64,000 nt of DNA from Streptomyces albipurpureus (GTDB lineage: Bacteria; Actinomycetota; Actinomycetes; Streptomycetales; Streptomycetaceae), in NCBI RefSeq assembly GCF_023701525.1, contig NZ_JAMQAW010000036.1, positions 106,084 through 170,083 on the forward strand, given 5' to 3'. The translations under genes were made by a program, and so were the position numbers. Below the pieces are notes generated by a model that searched no databases, had not been told where the DNA came from, and saw nothing but the letters and a program-made list of their open reading frames with translations. Positions 7,665 through 16,759 of the stretch are shown here, in pieces. The stretch's first letter is position 1; each line of letters begins with the position of its first letter.

Positions 7665-9650
7665 TCACCGGACCCGAGCCGGGGACCCGCCACTCGCGCC
7701 GGCCCTACCCCCGAGACCACCGTCAGCGTGTCTGCCGGCACCTCCAGCGGCTCCCCGAACACCGACCCCACGAATCCCGCCAACCCCGCCAATCCCGCTG
7801 GCGGTGCCGGCACTACCGACACCGCCGACACCGCGTCCGCTGTTCGTACTCGTCCTCCCTGCCACGGTCGCGTACTGCTCCCGTACCTCCCGATACCGCA
7901 TCAGCTCCCCCGCGACCGGATCGAGCACTCTCGCCCGGCCGCATCCCGCGGCCACCTCCCGTAGCCGTCGCGCCGCGTCCTGCCCGTAGCGCCGCGCTGG
8001 TCCTCGTACCGCCGCCGTGCACGCCCACTCGACGAGGGGGCCACCCACGATCCCCGCTGCCATCAGCAGCACGGGAACGATCAGCCCCGGCTGGAGCAGC
8101 CCGATGATCTGGCCGACCAGCCAGAGGCCGCCATAGATCTGCAACAGGGTCATCGCCGCCTGGGCCAGCACCGCCGCGGGCCACCACGCCGGCCGCAGGG
8201 GCCGTTTACCGGTTGCCGCCGCCTCGCGCACCGCCAGTTCGTCCAGCGCCTCGGGCAGGCCGTCCGCGCCGCGTACCGCCGCCTCCCGCACCGCCTGGGC
8301 CCAGGGCGCCGGCAGGCCGGCCGCCGCCTCATCGGCGACCGTACGAACCGCCTGTTCGACGCGCTGCCGAGCGGTCAGCTCCTCCTCCAGCGGTGGTGTG
8401 ATCGGCCCGACCGCACCACCGGGTGTGCGCTTGAGCTCGTACCAGCGCCACAGCCGTAGCCAGGGCGTTCCACACGCTCGTCCAGCGTGTCGACGCCACT
8501 CGCGCTCGGCCGCCTCGCCCGCCGCCTTCGCCCCGACCGCCTCGGCGAGCCGGGCCGCGAAGTCCTCACGGGCCCGCTCGTCGAGGCCGGTCCGGCCGTC
8601 GGCGACGTAGGCCGTGCGCAGCTTTGCCGCCGCCACGTCCACATCGGCGGCGAGCCGATGCGCGGCGGCGGTGCGCTCCTGCACAAACGCGCCGATCACG
8701 TCTCGCAACTCGTCGACGCCCTCGCCGGTGAGGGCCGACAGGGAGAGCACGGTGGCGCCGGGTTCGCCGTGTTCTCCCACTGCCACACCGTCGTCGTCGA
8801 GCAGTCTGCGCAGATCGTCGAGGACCTGGTCAGCCGCGTCGCCGGGCAGCCGGTCGATCTGGTTGAGCACGACGAAGGTGACCTCGGCGTGGCCGGCGAG
8901 TGGCCGCAGATATCGCTCGTGCAGTGCGGCGTCCGCGTACTTCTCCGGGTCGACGACCCAGATCACCGCGTCCACCAGCGCCAGCACGCGATCCACCTGC
9001 TCACGGTGTCTGACCATCGCCGAATCGTGGTCGGGTAGATCGACGAGGACCAGGCCGGAGAGTTCGTCGGCACCTCCGGCCAGCGGGCGGCGGCGCAGCC
9101 GTGAGGGGATGGCGAGCCGGTCGAGGAGTCCTGCCGCGCCTTCCGACCAACTGCAGGCGATGGGGGCGGAGGTGGTGGGTCTGCGCAGGCCGGTCTCGGA
9201 GAGCGGCACCTGGGCCAGCGCGTTGAAGAGGGTGGATTTTCCGCTTCCGGTGGCGCCCGCGATGGCGACGACGGTGTGCCGGGAGGAGAGGCGCTGCCGG
9301 GCGGAGGCTTCGTCGAGGACCCGTCCGGCCTCGGCGAGGGCAGTGCCGTCCAGCCGGGTACGGGAGAGGCCGACGAGTTCTCTCAACGCGTCCAGTCGGG
9401 TGCGCAGCGGGCCGTCGTAGTTGCCGCCGATCGGTAGGTCCTCGTCGTTCGTGCGGTCGTCGGTGACGGTTGGTCCGCGTTTCTCCTCGATGCGGTCGGT
9501 GGCGCGTCTGGCGATCAGTCCGTCGTCCCAGTGGCCGTCTTCCGCGTCGACCGGAGGCGGTGGTTCGGGCTGCTGTTCAGCGGGCTCGTGTCCAGTGGAC
9601 TCCTGTTCAGCGGTCTGGTTCTCGTCGCCCGTGATGGCGGTCACCGCCAT
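7665..9650 (-). CDS. Dynamin-like GTPase with membrane segments
   Basis: A 661-residue YfjP/dynamin-like GTPase. P-loop GATGSGKS near residue 128, switch region VLVDLPDHDS (DxxG-type), and base-recognition motif NQID in VVLNQIDRLP. The C-terminal half has two neighbouring hydrophobic segments (AQAAMTLLQIYGGLWLVGQIIG and LIVPVLLMAAGIVGG), which would place it at the membrane. It ends in a Gly/Val/Arg-rich tail. Start and stop overlap with the upstream GTPase (TGATG), so the pair is translationally coupled, as in bacterial dynamin-like protein pairs. Such pairs in Streptomyces (DynA/DynB) stabilise sporulation septa; whether this is that pair is inference. Confidence 0.85.
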   Translation of the reverse strand: MAVTAITGDENQTAEQESTGHEPAEQQPEPPPPVDAEDGHWDDGLIARRATDRIEEKRGPTVTDDRTNDEDLPIGGNYDGPLRTRLDALRELVGLSRTRLDGTALAEAGRVLDEASARQRLSSRHTVVAIAGATGSGKSTLFNALAQVPLSETGLRRPTTSAPIACSWSEGAAGLLDRLAIPSRLRRRPLAGGADELSGLVLVDLPDHDSAMVRHREQVDRVLALVDAVIWVVDPEKYADAALHERYLRPLAGHAEVTFVVLNQIDRLPGDAADQVLDDLRRLLDDDGVAVGEHGEPGATVLSLSALTGEGVDELRDVIGAFVQERTAAAHRLAADVDVAAAKLRTAYVADGRTGLDERAREDFAARLAEAVGAKAAGEAAEREWRRHAGRACGTPWLRLWRWYELKRTPGGAVGPITPPLEEELTARQRVEQAVRTVADEAAAGLPAPWAQAVREAAVRGADGLPEALDELAVREAAATGKRPLRPAWWPAAVLAQAAMTLLQIYGGLWLVGQIIGLLQPGLIVPVLLMAAGIVGGPLVEWACTAAVRGPARRYGQDAARRLREVAAGCGRARVLDPVAGELMRYREVREQYATVAGRTSTNSGRGVGGVGSAGTASGIGGVGGIRGVGVRGAAGGAGRHADGGLGGRAGASGGSPARVR

Positions 9651-11284
9651 CACCTCACCTTCTGGAGTACGGACAGGGCGGCGATCAGCTCGGCCTGTGG
9701 TTCGGGGGACACATCGAGGGCGTCGAGGGGTGCGAGCCGGCGGTCGCGCTCGCTGTTGAGCAGGCCGTCGATGCAGGTCGTCATCAGGTCCCCGGCCTGG
9801 TCGCGCAGCCGTAGCGCGCCTTGGGCGCCGATGCGTTCGGCGAGTTGTTCTCCCGCGCTGCTGGCCCGGCGGCCGCCGAGGAGCGCGGTGGCGACGAGCG
9901 CGGCGACGGTCTCGGCGTCGGGCGCGGGGGTGAGTTCCAGTCGGCGTACCTCGTCGTCGGCCAGTTCCTCCAGTTCTCGGCGCCAGCGTCGGACGGCGAT
10001 TCCGATGCGTTCCGCCGCCTCCAGGTCCAGGCGTCCTGCCAGTACGACGGCTTCCGCTCCTGGCTCTCGCCGCCAGGCGTCTTGCACATGTTCGTCGGCG
10101 GCGGCGACCGCGCATTGCACCAGCGCGCTCAGGCTGCCGGCGAGAGCGTCGAGCAGTTCGCCGGCGGAGCTGTCGCGCGGGAAGCCGCGCCAGCGGGTGC
10201 GGGCGTCGCCAGCGAGTACGGAGCCGGCCTTGAGGTGACGATTCAGCCGTTCCCGTTCCCTGTCGTAGGCCTCCTCGACGACGCCCATGAGGCGTACGGC
10301 TGCGGCGTACTGTCCGGCGACGGCGGCGGCTAGTTCGGGCATCCGGGCCTTGAGTGAGTTGATGACTCCGGTTGCCGTGCGGCCGATGGCCTGTTGTCTG
10401 GCCGCGGGGTCGTGGACTCGGTGGGCCAGCCAGGCAAGGAGGGGCGCCACGGCGGTGGTGGGCAGTAGACCGCTGCCGCCGCCGGCCGATTCGGGAAGTT
10501 CGGGGATGGTGAATCGGGGTACGTCGCCGAGTCCGGCCTTCGTCAACAGGGCCGCGTACTGCCGTGAGACATCGCCGACGACCTGGTGGGGCACCCGATC
10601 GAGGACGGTGACCAGGGTCGCGTCGTACTCCTTTGCGGTACGGAGTAGGTGCCAGGGCACGGCGTCGGCGTAGCGGGACGCGGTCGTCACCATCACCCAG
10701 ACATCGGCGGCGCAGATGAGTTCGGCGGCGAGGACCCGGTTGCCGACGACGAGGGAATCGATGTCGGGCGCGTCGAGCAGGGCCAGTCCGCGCGGCAGGG
10801 TCGATGCCTTTTCGACCCGTAGCGCTCCCCCCTCCGTTTCCGGCTCGGGGACGCCATCGGCGTCGTTCTCGTCGCTTTCGTCGATCTCCTCGTTCTCGTC
10901 CTGCTGGGACAGCCATACGCGGGTGAGATGCGGGAGCACTCGCATTCCGGCGAACCAGTGGTGGTCGTCGGGATGGCAGACGAGTACGGGGATACGGGTG
11001 GTGGGCCGCAGCACCCCGGCTTGGCTGACTCGCCGCCCGACGAGGGAGTTCACGAGCGTTGACTTCCCGGCTCCCGTGGACCCCCCGACGACGGCGAGGA
11101 GCGGGGCTCCGGGGTCTTTGAGGCGCGGCACGAGGTAGTCGTCGAGCTGGGCGAGCAGCTCGACGCGGGATTGACGTGCACGGGGTGTGTCCGGAAGGGA
11201 CAGGGGGAGACGCACAGCAGCGACACGGTCGCGTAGGGCGGTAAGGGCGTCGATCAGCTGGGGCCGTGCATCCAAGGTCACCAC
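9650..11284 (-). CDS. Dynamin-like GTPase, partner of the following gene
   Basis: A 544-residue GTPase with P-loop GGSTGAGKS near residue 67, Thr in LRPTTRIPV (switch I), DAPDIDS (switch II) and VLDRVP in place of a canonical NKxD. An acidic insertion (QDENEEIDESDENDADG) interrupts the domain. The C-terminal half is helical, with coiled-coil character and no obvious membrane span, unlike its partner. Start taken as GTG 11284, where the family-like MVTLDARPQLIDAL begins; GTG 11281 is equally possible and the upstream extension looks non-coding. First gene of a two-gene leftward operon. Confidence 0.85.
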   Translation of the reverse strand: MVTLDARPQLIDALTALRDRVAAVRLPLSLPDTPRARQSRVELLAQLDDYLVPRLKDPGAPLLAVVGGSTGAGKSTLVNSLVGRRVSQAGVLRPTTRIPVLVCHPDDHHWFAGMRVLPHLTRVWLSQQDENEEIDESDENDADGVPEPETEGGALRVEKASTLPRGLALLDAPDIDSLVVGNRVLAAELICAADVWVMVTTASRYADAVPWHLLRTAKEYDATLVTVLDRVPHQVVGDVSRQYAALLTKAGLGDVPRFTIPELPESAGGGSGLLPTTAVAPLLAWLAHRVHDPAARQQAIGRTATGVINSLKARMPELAAAVAGQYAAAVRLMGVVEEAYDRERERLNRHLKAGSVLAGDARTRWRGFPRDSSAGELLDALAGSLSALVQCAVAAADEHVQDAWRREPGAEAVVLAGRLDLEAAERIGIAVRRWRRELEELADDEVRRLELTPAPDAETVAALVATALLGGRRASSAGEQLAERIGAQGALRLRDQAGDLMTTCIDGLLNSERDRRLAPLDALDVSPEPQAELIAALSVLQKVR

Positions 11285-11584
11285 ATGGGAAGAATGCCTA
11301 ATTTTGGCGGCTTTTTGAAGCGTATGGGAATGTCTGCGCGCCGGTCGGACACTTGGGACACTTGGGATGAGTGGGGCGCAGGCATAACGAGTGCACAACA
11401 CCCAGGACGCGAGACGCGAAAAGCGATGCAGGAATCGCACCTGCCTGCGATTATCGGTTCGCTTCACCGAACCTACACAACGTGCCACGCAGGTGAAGCA
11501 ACCGGGTCAAGGCGACAGGAGCCCTATCCTTGACCCCGGCAAGGTCACGGACCCCAGGGCTCCGGTAGCCGCAGCCACCATCCG
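11285..11584. other. Spacer between GTPase operon and tRNA-Arg
   Basis: No gene recognised. It should hold the divergent promoters of the GTPase operon and the tRNA. A short tandem GGACACTTG/GGACACTTG occurs around 11348-11366. TTGACC at 11529 could serve as a -35 box for the tRNA, but I see no matching -10 box. Confidence 0.3.
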
Positions 11585-11660
11585 GCCCCCGTAGCTCAGT
11601 GGATAGAGCAGGCGCCTTCTAAGCGCTTGGCCGCAGGTTCGAGTCCTGCCGGGGGCACCA
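11585..11660 (+). tRNA. tRNA-Arg (anticodon TCT)
   Basis: Folds as a complete cloverleaf: acceptor stem GCCCCCG pairs with CGGGGGC (11585-11591 with 11650-11656), D arm GCTC...GAGC, anticodon stem GGCGC/GCGCT closing the loop CTTCTAA (anticodon TCT, reads AGA), and T arm GCAGG-TTCGAGT-CCTGC. The discriminator A is followed by an encoded CCA. The integrase gene lies about 250 bases beyond its 3' end and reads toward it, so the 3' half of this tRNA is the probable attachment site of the element to the right. Confidence 0.97.
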
Positions 11661-11906
11661 CCGTACATCTCGTCGCAGTGCCGTTTTTTGCAGGTCAGGA
11701 GGGGTGGAGCCCCTTCCTGGCGAACCGGCGTATTGCCCTTCCGGATGGTCTCGGAGTCCGGCTGACCCCCGCTGAAGGCGGGTCTCTACGAGTATCTGTG
11801 GAATATGCGTGGAATGGTTTGGGGCCTCTGACCTGCCCCGGAACGCGCGGATGCCCGCATCGTGCTCGCGAACGCGGCACGGTGCGGGCATCGGATCCCA
11901 GCAAGC

Positions 11907-13301
11907 TCATCCCTCAGTGAGCTCCAGCTCCACCCCCCGGGCGGCCTCGATACGCTTCTGGTAATCCTTCAGCTGCCCGGTGACACACCGGGCGTAGGTC
12001 GCGTGGAGGACGGCGACGCTGTTCCCAGCCCAGGCAGCGACCTGCGCCGGCGGGATACCGCTGTTGAGCCAGCCCGTCAGGCAGGTATGGCGCAGGTCGT
12101 AGACGCGTTTGCCGACCGGGGAGGCGCACTCGTGTTCTGGGAGGACTTCCTTCCGGGCTTTCGTCCAGACCCGGCGGTAGACCGAGCCTGAGAGGATCCC
12201 TCCACCCTCCCCCTGGAAGAGAATGTCGCCGGGCTTGAGGTCGTAGTCCGCGATCAGGTCGCGCAGGACCGCCACGAGGGTCGGGTAGGCGGGCACTGGC
12301 CGGGTGTCCCCCTGGGCGCGCCCCTTGAGCCCTCGTGCCTCGTGGACCTCGCCTGTGTCCGTCCACCGGCTGCCGACCTCCGGCTGCGCGGTGTGGACTA
12401 GCAGCTCGCCCCAGCCCTCTTCCGGGAGAGTGGCGTCGCTGACGAGCATGCCGACGGCTTCCTCCGGGCGGAGTCCGGCGTAGTAGAGAGTGGCGAAGAA
12501 GGCGCGATAGCAGCGGCCCATGCGCGATCTCTGCCCGACCCAGGTCAGCAGCGCGGTGCACTGGGCGGCGTTGAGGAGGGACCGCTTGTCGATCGCCTGG
12601 GCCGCCTGGGAGGACGGCTTGCTCTCACCTCTGCCCTTGGGGAGCGGGTTGGCGCGTATGAGTCTGCGTTTGACCGCCTGCTCCATGGCCGGGTTCATGA
12701 TGCGGCGGTTGCGGGAGATGGAACTGGCGGCGGCGGGCTTCCCGTTCAGGAGAGTGCCGAGCGCCGTTACGAACTTCTCTGCCGTGTCCTCGTCGTCCAG
12801 GTTCGCCACAGGCAGCGTGTTGCGCTGGACCCATTCCAGGATTTCCCGGACCTCGCCGGGGATGTCCTGATCGGCGCGCCGTTTCGCGTTGAAGGCCCAC
12901 TCACGCAGCGCGGTCCGCACCTGAACGGGGTCGAAGTGCCCTGGCAGCGGGCTCCTCAAGAGGGCGATGGTGGCGGTGGTCATCGCCTTCGAGAGGTTTT
13001 TGCGGGTGTTCCCAGCGATCTTGGGCCACTTTCCGTCTACGTAGGCAACGGCGAAGTCGTACCAGCGCAGCCCCGAAGCGCGGGTCTCCAGCGTGGCCGG
13101 GAGCCCCGTGATGGTGCTGAAGAGTTCGCCTTTCTTCTCTGCGGCGACCAGTTGGGATCTGCGAGTATTCGCCTGCGCGGATGTCTTGTAGGTCTTGCTG
13201 AACACCTGGCCGTCGACCTTCCAGCGGACGGTGTAGCTGAATCCTTTCGCCAGCCGGTTCACCTTTGTAGTGAATACCCGGACGCTGACAGTTCCGTTCA
13301 C
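11907..13301 (-). CDS. int: Tyrosine site-specific integrase
   Basis: Phage/AICE-type tyrosine recombinase of about 464 residues. N-terminal arm-binding region (FSYTVRWKVDGQVFSKTYKT), SAM-like core-binding domain, then the catalytic domain with Arg in YYAGLRPEEAVGM, the box YDLRHTCLTGWL (Tyr in place of the usual first His of HxxR, common in this actinobacterial subfamily), WAGNS in place of GHS, and the nucleophile Tyr in ATYARC. Start taken as GTG 13301, overlapping the stop of the excisionase gene (GTGA) with GAGGA upstream; TTG 13316 is the alternative. The neighbouring tRNA-Arg is its likely target. Confidence 0.93.
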   Translation of the reverse strand: MNGTVSVRVFTTKVNRLAKGFSYTVRWKVDGQVFSKTYKTSAQANTRRSQLVAAEKKGELFSTITGLPATLETRASGLRWYDFAVAYVDGKWPKIAGNTRKNLSKAMTTATIALLRSPLPGHFDPVQVRTALREWAFNAKRRADQDIPGEVREILEWVQRNTLPVANLDDEDTAEKFVTALGTLLNGKPAAASSISRNRRIMNPAMEQAVKRRLIRANPLPKGRGESKPSSQAAQAIDKRSLLNAAQCTALLTWVGQRSRMGRCYRAFFATLYYAGLRPEEAVGMLVSDATLPEEGWGELLVHTAQPEVGSRWTDTGEVHEARGLKGRAQGDTRPVPAYPTLVAVLRDLIADYDLKPGDILFQGEGGGILSGSVYRRVWTKARKEVLPEHECASPVGKRVYDLRHTCLTGWLNSGIPPAQVAAWAGNSVAVLHATYARCVTGQLKDYQKRIEAARGVELELTEG

Positions 13302-13495
13302 GTAAGGTCCTCGCAATCAGTCAGCCAATTTTCGAGATCACTGCGCCGCACGCGAATTGACCCGTTGGGCAGCCGTATGCAGCGCGGGCCGCGGCGCTTC
13401 TGTCTCCAGTCGTAGAAGGTGGATCGGGAAATCTGCAGCTCGCCACAGACTTCATCCACGGTCAGCTTCTGTCCGGGGCAGGTCGCAACCGTCAC
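13298..13495 (-). CDS. xis: Excisionase-like helix-turn-helix protein
   Basis: A 65-residue DNA-binding protein of the MerR-like excisionase type: LTVDEVCGELQISRSTFYDWR is the helix-turn-helix, followed by the wing with RGPRCIRLPNGSIRVRRSDLENWL. It is expected to bend attachment-site DNA and steer the integrase toward excision. GTG at 13495 was chosen because it starts just before the HTH domain and overlaps the preceding reading frame by GTGA; a longer start at 13663 would add unlikely sequence. It is coupled to the integrase by a 4-bp overlap, the standard xis-int arrangement. Confidence 0.85.
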   Translation of the reverse strand: MTVATCPGQKLTVDEVCGELQISRSTFYDWRQKRRGPRCIRLPNGSIRVRRSDLENWLTDCEDLT

Positions 13496-14046
13496 GGGGA
13501 CACCGCAAGGGAGCAGGCGGTTGCAGCGTGCGACCTTGAAAGGTCTACAAACCAATGTGTGGGGGAATATTGGGAATGGGCAGCAGGTATCGCGGGTCGG
13601 CACATAGGGAGGGCCCCTTTCTGGGCAACAGACCGAGTGGGCGGCCAACCGCCAGGGCGGCACCAGAAGACTCCACAGCGGATCTGGCTACCGGATGCCC
13701 TGCCTCGGCGAGCTGGCCGTTCGCGAACGGACAGCAACGGGTGCCCTTCCTTCACATTCCGGGCAGCAGCTGTCCATTCCGTTCGCAGCAGGTCCACCGC
13801 CAAGCGGCCCCTGCGAACGACATCAATGGTCCGGACGATCCCCGATTTGGCGAACTGGGGATCGTCGGCTATACATCGCCCTGCGCACTCCTCCGACCCG
13901 CCTGATTCCGCGTCGCGGAGATTCCAGATAAGAGGGCCCCAGCCGACCCCATTACCGTCAACCCCGAAGTGGGCATGGCGGGGCTCGGACTGAAGGACAA
14001 CACCCGCGAAACTCACCTCGGTCGAATTGATTTCACGGGTCACCAC
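13492..14046 (-). CDS. Doubtful ORF upstream of xis, possibly partial gene
   Basis: A 184-codon frame ending exactly at the xis start with a GTGA overlap, which argues that translation may run through it. The first 115 residues look protein-like (FGVDGNGVGWGPLIWNLRDAE, VDLLRTEWTAAARNVKEGH). The last 65 are rich in Cys, Pro, Arg and Ser and look out of frame. This suggests a degraded or frameshifted gene, or a chance frame over the xis promoter region. No family recognised. Confidence 0.3.
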   Translation of the reverse strand: MVTREINSTEVSFAGVVLQSEPRHAHFGVDGNGVGWGPLIWNLRDAESGGSEECAGRCIADDPQFAKSGIVRTIDVVRRGRLAVDLLRTEWTAAARNVKEGHPLLSVRERPARRGRASGSQIRCGVFWCRPGGWPPTRSVAQKGALPMCRPAIPAAHSQYSPTHWFVDLSRSHAATACSLAVSP

Positions 14047-14414
14047 CTGCTCGACTGGCCTCGGGGGTGTTGTACGTTGACATGGCTTACTGGCGGATTC
14101 AAGTCCTCGCAGGAAGATTGCCGTCTGCCGTGAGCGAATCAGGAACAGGGGGCGTCAAAGACGGCCGATAAATGACTGCCTGGCATCGACCGAATCCTCC
14201 TCACAGTGAAGCGTGGTGGCCCCAGGGTGGTAGTTCCGCCCGCGTAGTTGTTGAAGGCACCAACCACGCTCGTCTATCTAGCACTGCCAAGCGAAAGAGC
14301 AGGTATGCAGGCCAGGATTTGTTCTGGCGAGTAGGGGCAACTCTCCTCGGCAGCGTCCTGCTCCAGACGGAGCAAAGGCGGTGACTCCGGCCTACGGCAG
14401 GCGTTGGACGTGCC
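14047..14414. other. Intergenic region, lower GC
   Basis: No supported gene. Divergent spacer between the leftward xis-int block and the rightward unknown gene at 14415. It is noticeably less GC-rich than the surroundings (for example around 14270-14350) and may hold both promoters. I see no clear hairpin or repeat. Confidence 0.3.
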
Positions 14415-15614
14415 GTGTCGAACACTTCATCCAGCCCCAGCAATGTCAGCGCAGCCCCAGCCGGAAGGGCCCAGCAGTTGCCCTTCCTCTTGACGTCCCA
14501 GCAGGGTGAAGCGGCGCGCGCACTGTTGAGCTACGTGGCCTCGCTGCCCCTTCCCGGCCCCGACGCTCACCTCGTCGCCGTGGTGGTGGCCATCCGGGCA
14601 GCACGTGGTGGTGTCGGCAACATCACCGGGGCGGATCTGTCTGCCTTGCGGCTGAGTGACGCACGGGGAGCCGTTGACGCTCTTCGCGGCCTGGGCTGGC
14701 AGGTGGAGGATGTGGTCTTCGACGGCGATCCTGCGGCACCGGTCCCCGTCACCGTCCCCGACCTGGCCCAGGAGACGGACCACCCCCTGTCCTTCGGGAA
14801 GAACACGCGTTCGCGGGTGTCCGGATGGACCACGCGGGCCCTGTCCGCCAAGCCGGTCAGGAAGCTCCCGCCCGCCGCGCGGCTGGCCGGCCTATTCCTC
14901 GCCGCACACAGCACGTCCAAGCTCCTCGGACAGATCCCGCCCGACCTTCCCGAAGCCTGCCGGGCCACCTTGCCCGACCTCCTGTGCAAAGGCTTCCTTG
15001 CCGAGCTGTCCGGGGACCGCTGCCGCCTCGACCCCGCAGTACGCCATTTGTCGGGCATGCGCCATCGCACCGACACGGCGTCGGCGGCGGAGCCCCCGAA
15101 AAGCGAAGGCAAAGCGGTCGTGGCCACTTCAACTCCGGGATTCCAGTTCGACGCAGATGCATGGACACAGTGGAAAAGCGCGGCCACCCCTGCCCTGCGA
15201 CGGCACGCTGAGGCCGTCGAGTTCTGCGCCGTGTGCGCTCTGCCTCCTGAGCGGGTCGCGCAGGCGTTCACGGCACCCGGCCGCCCTCAGTTCTTCTCCA
15301 GGAACCTCAAGACCGCCTACGGCAAGTGGAAGGACACCCAAACGGACCGCGGCCCACTGGCGGCTGAGTTCACCGTGGCCTTCCGGAGCGAGCACGGACA
15401 CGGCCCCTCGTACGCCCAGCTGTGCGCGGGCCTGAGCTGGGAACTGAACCGCTCACTGAAGAGCTTCGTCGTGGGACGCCTGCTGGCGAATGAGTGGCTG
15501 ACGGAAACAGGCTCTGTGCCCTGGACGTTGCGCCCAGGACAGGCCGCCCACGCTGAGGGCATCACTCTGCCCACGGCGCGAGGCCCGCAGGCCCCGGTTC
15601 CTGCCCGGCCGTAG
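14415..15614 (+). CDS. Hypothetical protein of integrated element
   Basis: A 399-residue protein that I cannot assign. Seen in it: a Ser/Pro-rich start (MSNTSSSPSNVSAAPAG), a region resembling a winged-helix repeat (AARALLSYVASLPLPG...DLSALRLSDARGAVDALRGLGW), a second (LPDLLCKGFLAELSGDRCRLDP), and a C-terminal helical part (GPSYAQLCAGLSWELNRSLKSFVVGRLLANEWLTETG) that reads like a third winged helix. A DNA-binding or replication-associated role for the element would fit, but this is inference. ATG 14415 is the first in-frame start; no strong ribosome site is visible. Confidence 0.65.
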   Translation: MSNTSSSPSNVSAAPAGRAQQLPFLLTSQQGEAARALLSYVASLPLPGPDAHLVAVVVAIRAARGGVGNITGADLSALRLSDARGAVDALRGLGWQVEDVVFDGDPAAPVPVTVPDLAQETDHPLSFGKNTRSRVSGWTTRALSAKPVRKLPPAARLAGLFLAAHSTSKLLGQIPPDLPEACRATLPDLLCKGFLAELSGDRCRLDPAVRHLSGMRHRTDTASAAEPPKSEGKAVVATSTPGFQFDADAWTQWKSAATPALRRHAEAVEFCAVCALPPERVAQAFTAPGRPQFFSRNLKTAYGKWKDTQTDRGPLAAEFTVAFRSEHGHGPSYAQLCAGLSWELNRSLKSFVVGRLLANEWLTETGSVPWTLRPGQAAHAEGITLPTARGPQAPVPARP

Positions 15615-15706
15615 CCGGGCAGGGACTGGCAACGGACGGCGGGCAGGGCCCTGTTTCCGTCTCCGGTCGGGGACGGCCATGATCCATACAGGGTCGGGGT
15701 GTTTGA

Positions 15707-15952
15707 TCAACTGAAAGCGGGAGTGGGAGGCTGGCGGGCCCAGAACGGCACCTGATCGTCGCCCCCGGCCGCCAGTGAGGCATGGGCCCGTTGGACGCCA
15801 GCCAGCGCCCAGCCGGTCTTCGCGAGCGCGTGGGCACGGGTGATGGCGAACAGGGCTTCGGTCTGGCCGTCGGCCCGGCCGCTGGGCACGTGCCCAGCGG
15901 TGAGGGCCAGGCAGCGTACGAGCCGGTGGAGTCTCATACCCTGCAGGGACAT
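15707..15952 (-). pseudogene. Remnant of a helical-repeat regulator C terminus
   Basis: The frame reads GQTEALFAITRAHALAKTGWALAGVQRAHASLA followed by DDQVPFWARQP, which resembles the TPR-like C-terminal part of Streptomyces helix-turn-helix/TPR regulators such as the one at 16745-18034. No helix-turn-helix or full repeat array precedes it, so it is probably an eroded fragment. The rest of the 15615-16126 interval shows no other gene. Confidence 0.4.
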
Positions 15953-16126
15953 CGCGCCCGCCTCCCTGCGGAGGCAACGAGGCGGGCGGAAGAGTCACGC
16001 GGAGAGCGGGTGCCGGCTCGGGACGCACCGCCGCTCACTGCCCGGCTGGGCTGCACCAGCTCTTCTGGAGAAGATGACGGCCGAGGGTCCCTGCTGCAAA
16101 GGGGTTCAAGACCGTAGGCTTCGCGA

Positions 16127-16759
16127 ATGGCGACATCCCCAAAGCCCAAGTACGACGGCCTGATCTTCGACTTCTTCGGGGTGCTGACCTTCAACATGGT
16201 CGAGGTCATCTCGTACTTTGAGGACCGGGAGGGGCTCGCGCGGGGCACCTTTCTTCGCGCGTGGTCCGACCCGCGAGGGCAGGAGCTGTTTCGGCAGCTC
16301 GAGCTTGGTCGTATCAGCCAGACCGACTGGAACAGCGGGTTCGCCGCCCTCATGGGCGTCGCACCTGACAACCTGATGGCCCGCTATCTCCACGACGCCT
16401 TCCCGGCTCACCAGATGCTCAAGGTAGCCCAGCAGGCGCGGTCTGCCGGAATCAGGACCGCCGTGCTCTCCAACAGCCTCGGGCGGGAACCGTACGACCC
16501 GTATGCGGGATTCGACCTGCACGGCACCTTCGACGAGGTCGTGCTCTCCTCGGAGCACGGGATGCGCAAGCCCGAGCCCGCCATCTTCCACCTAGTGCTC
16601 GACAAGCTCGGGGTGCCGGCCACCAAGTGCCTGTTTCTCGACGACAGCGAGGAGAACCTCGCCGTCGCCCACCGTCTCGGCATCACCCCCCTCCTCGCTC
16701 TAGACGAGAATGTGGCGGCTAGCCGTCTCTGCGGACTGCTCGGCCTATCCGGCCTGTAG
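16127..16759 (+). CDS. HAD-superfamily hydrolase-like protein
   Basis: A 210-residue HAD subfamily IA protein. Motif I is FDFFGVLT: the nucleophile Asp15 is present, but the usual second Asp is Phe17, so ordinary phosphatase acid/base chemistry may be impaired. Motif II is AVLSNSLG, motif III the Lys in GMRKPEPAIF, motif IV FLDDSEENL. It could be a phosphatase-like or haloacid-type enzyme, or a regulatory fold; the substrate is unknown. Its last 15 bases overlap the 3' end of the convergent regulator gene at 16745. Confidence 0.82.
   Translation: MATSPKPKYDGLIFDFFGVLTFNMVEVISYFEDREGLARGTFLRAWSDPRGQELFRQLELGRISQTDWNSGFAALMGVAPDNLMARYLHDAFPAHQMLKVAQQARSAGIRTAVLSNSLGREPYDPYAGFDLHGTFDEVVLSSEHGMRKPEPAIFHLVLDKLGVPATKCLFLDDSEENLAVAHRLGITPLLALDENVAASRLCGLLGLSGL

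Noticed and set aside
9651..10916. N-terminal extension of the second GTPase to 1,083 residues
   Set aside because: The extension is antisense-like Arg-rich sequence overlapping the first GTPase; the TGATG coupling sets the start at 9650.
11585..16126. Complete AICE confined to the first few kilobases after the tRNA
   Set aside because: No replication initiator or TraB gene and no second copy of the tRNA 3' end were seen in this interval.
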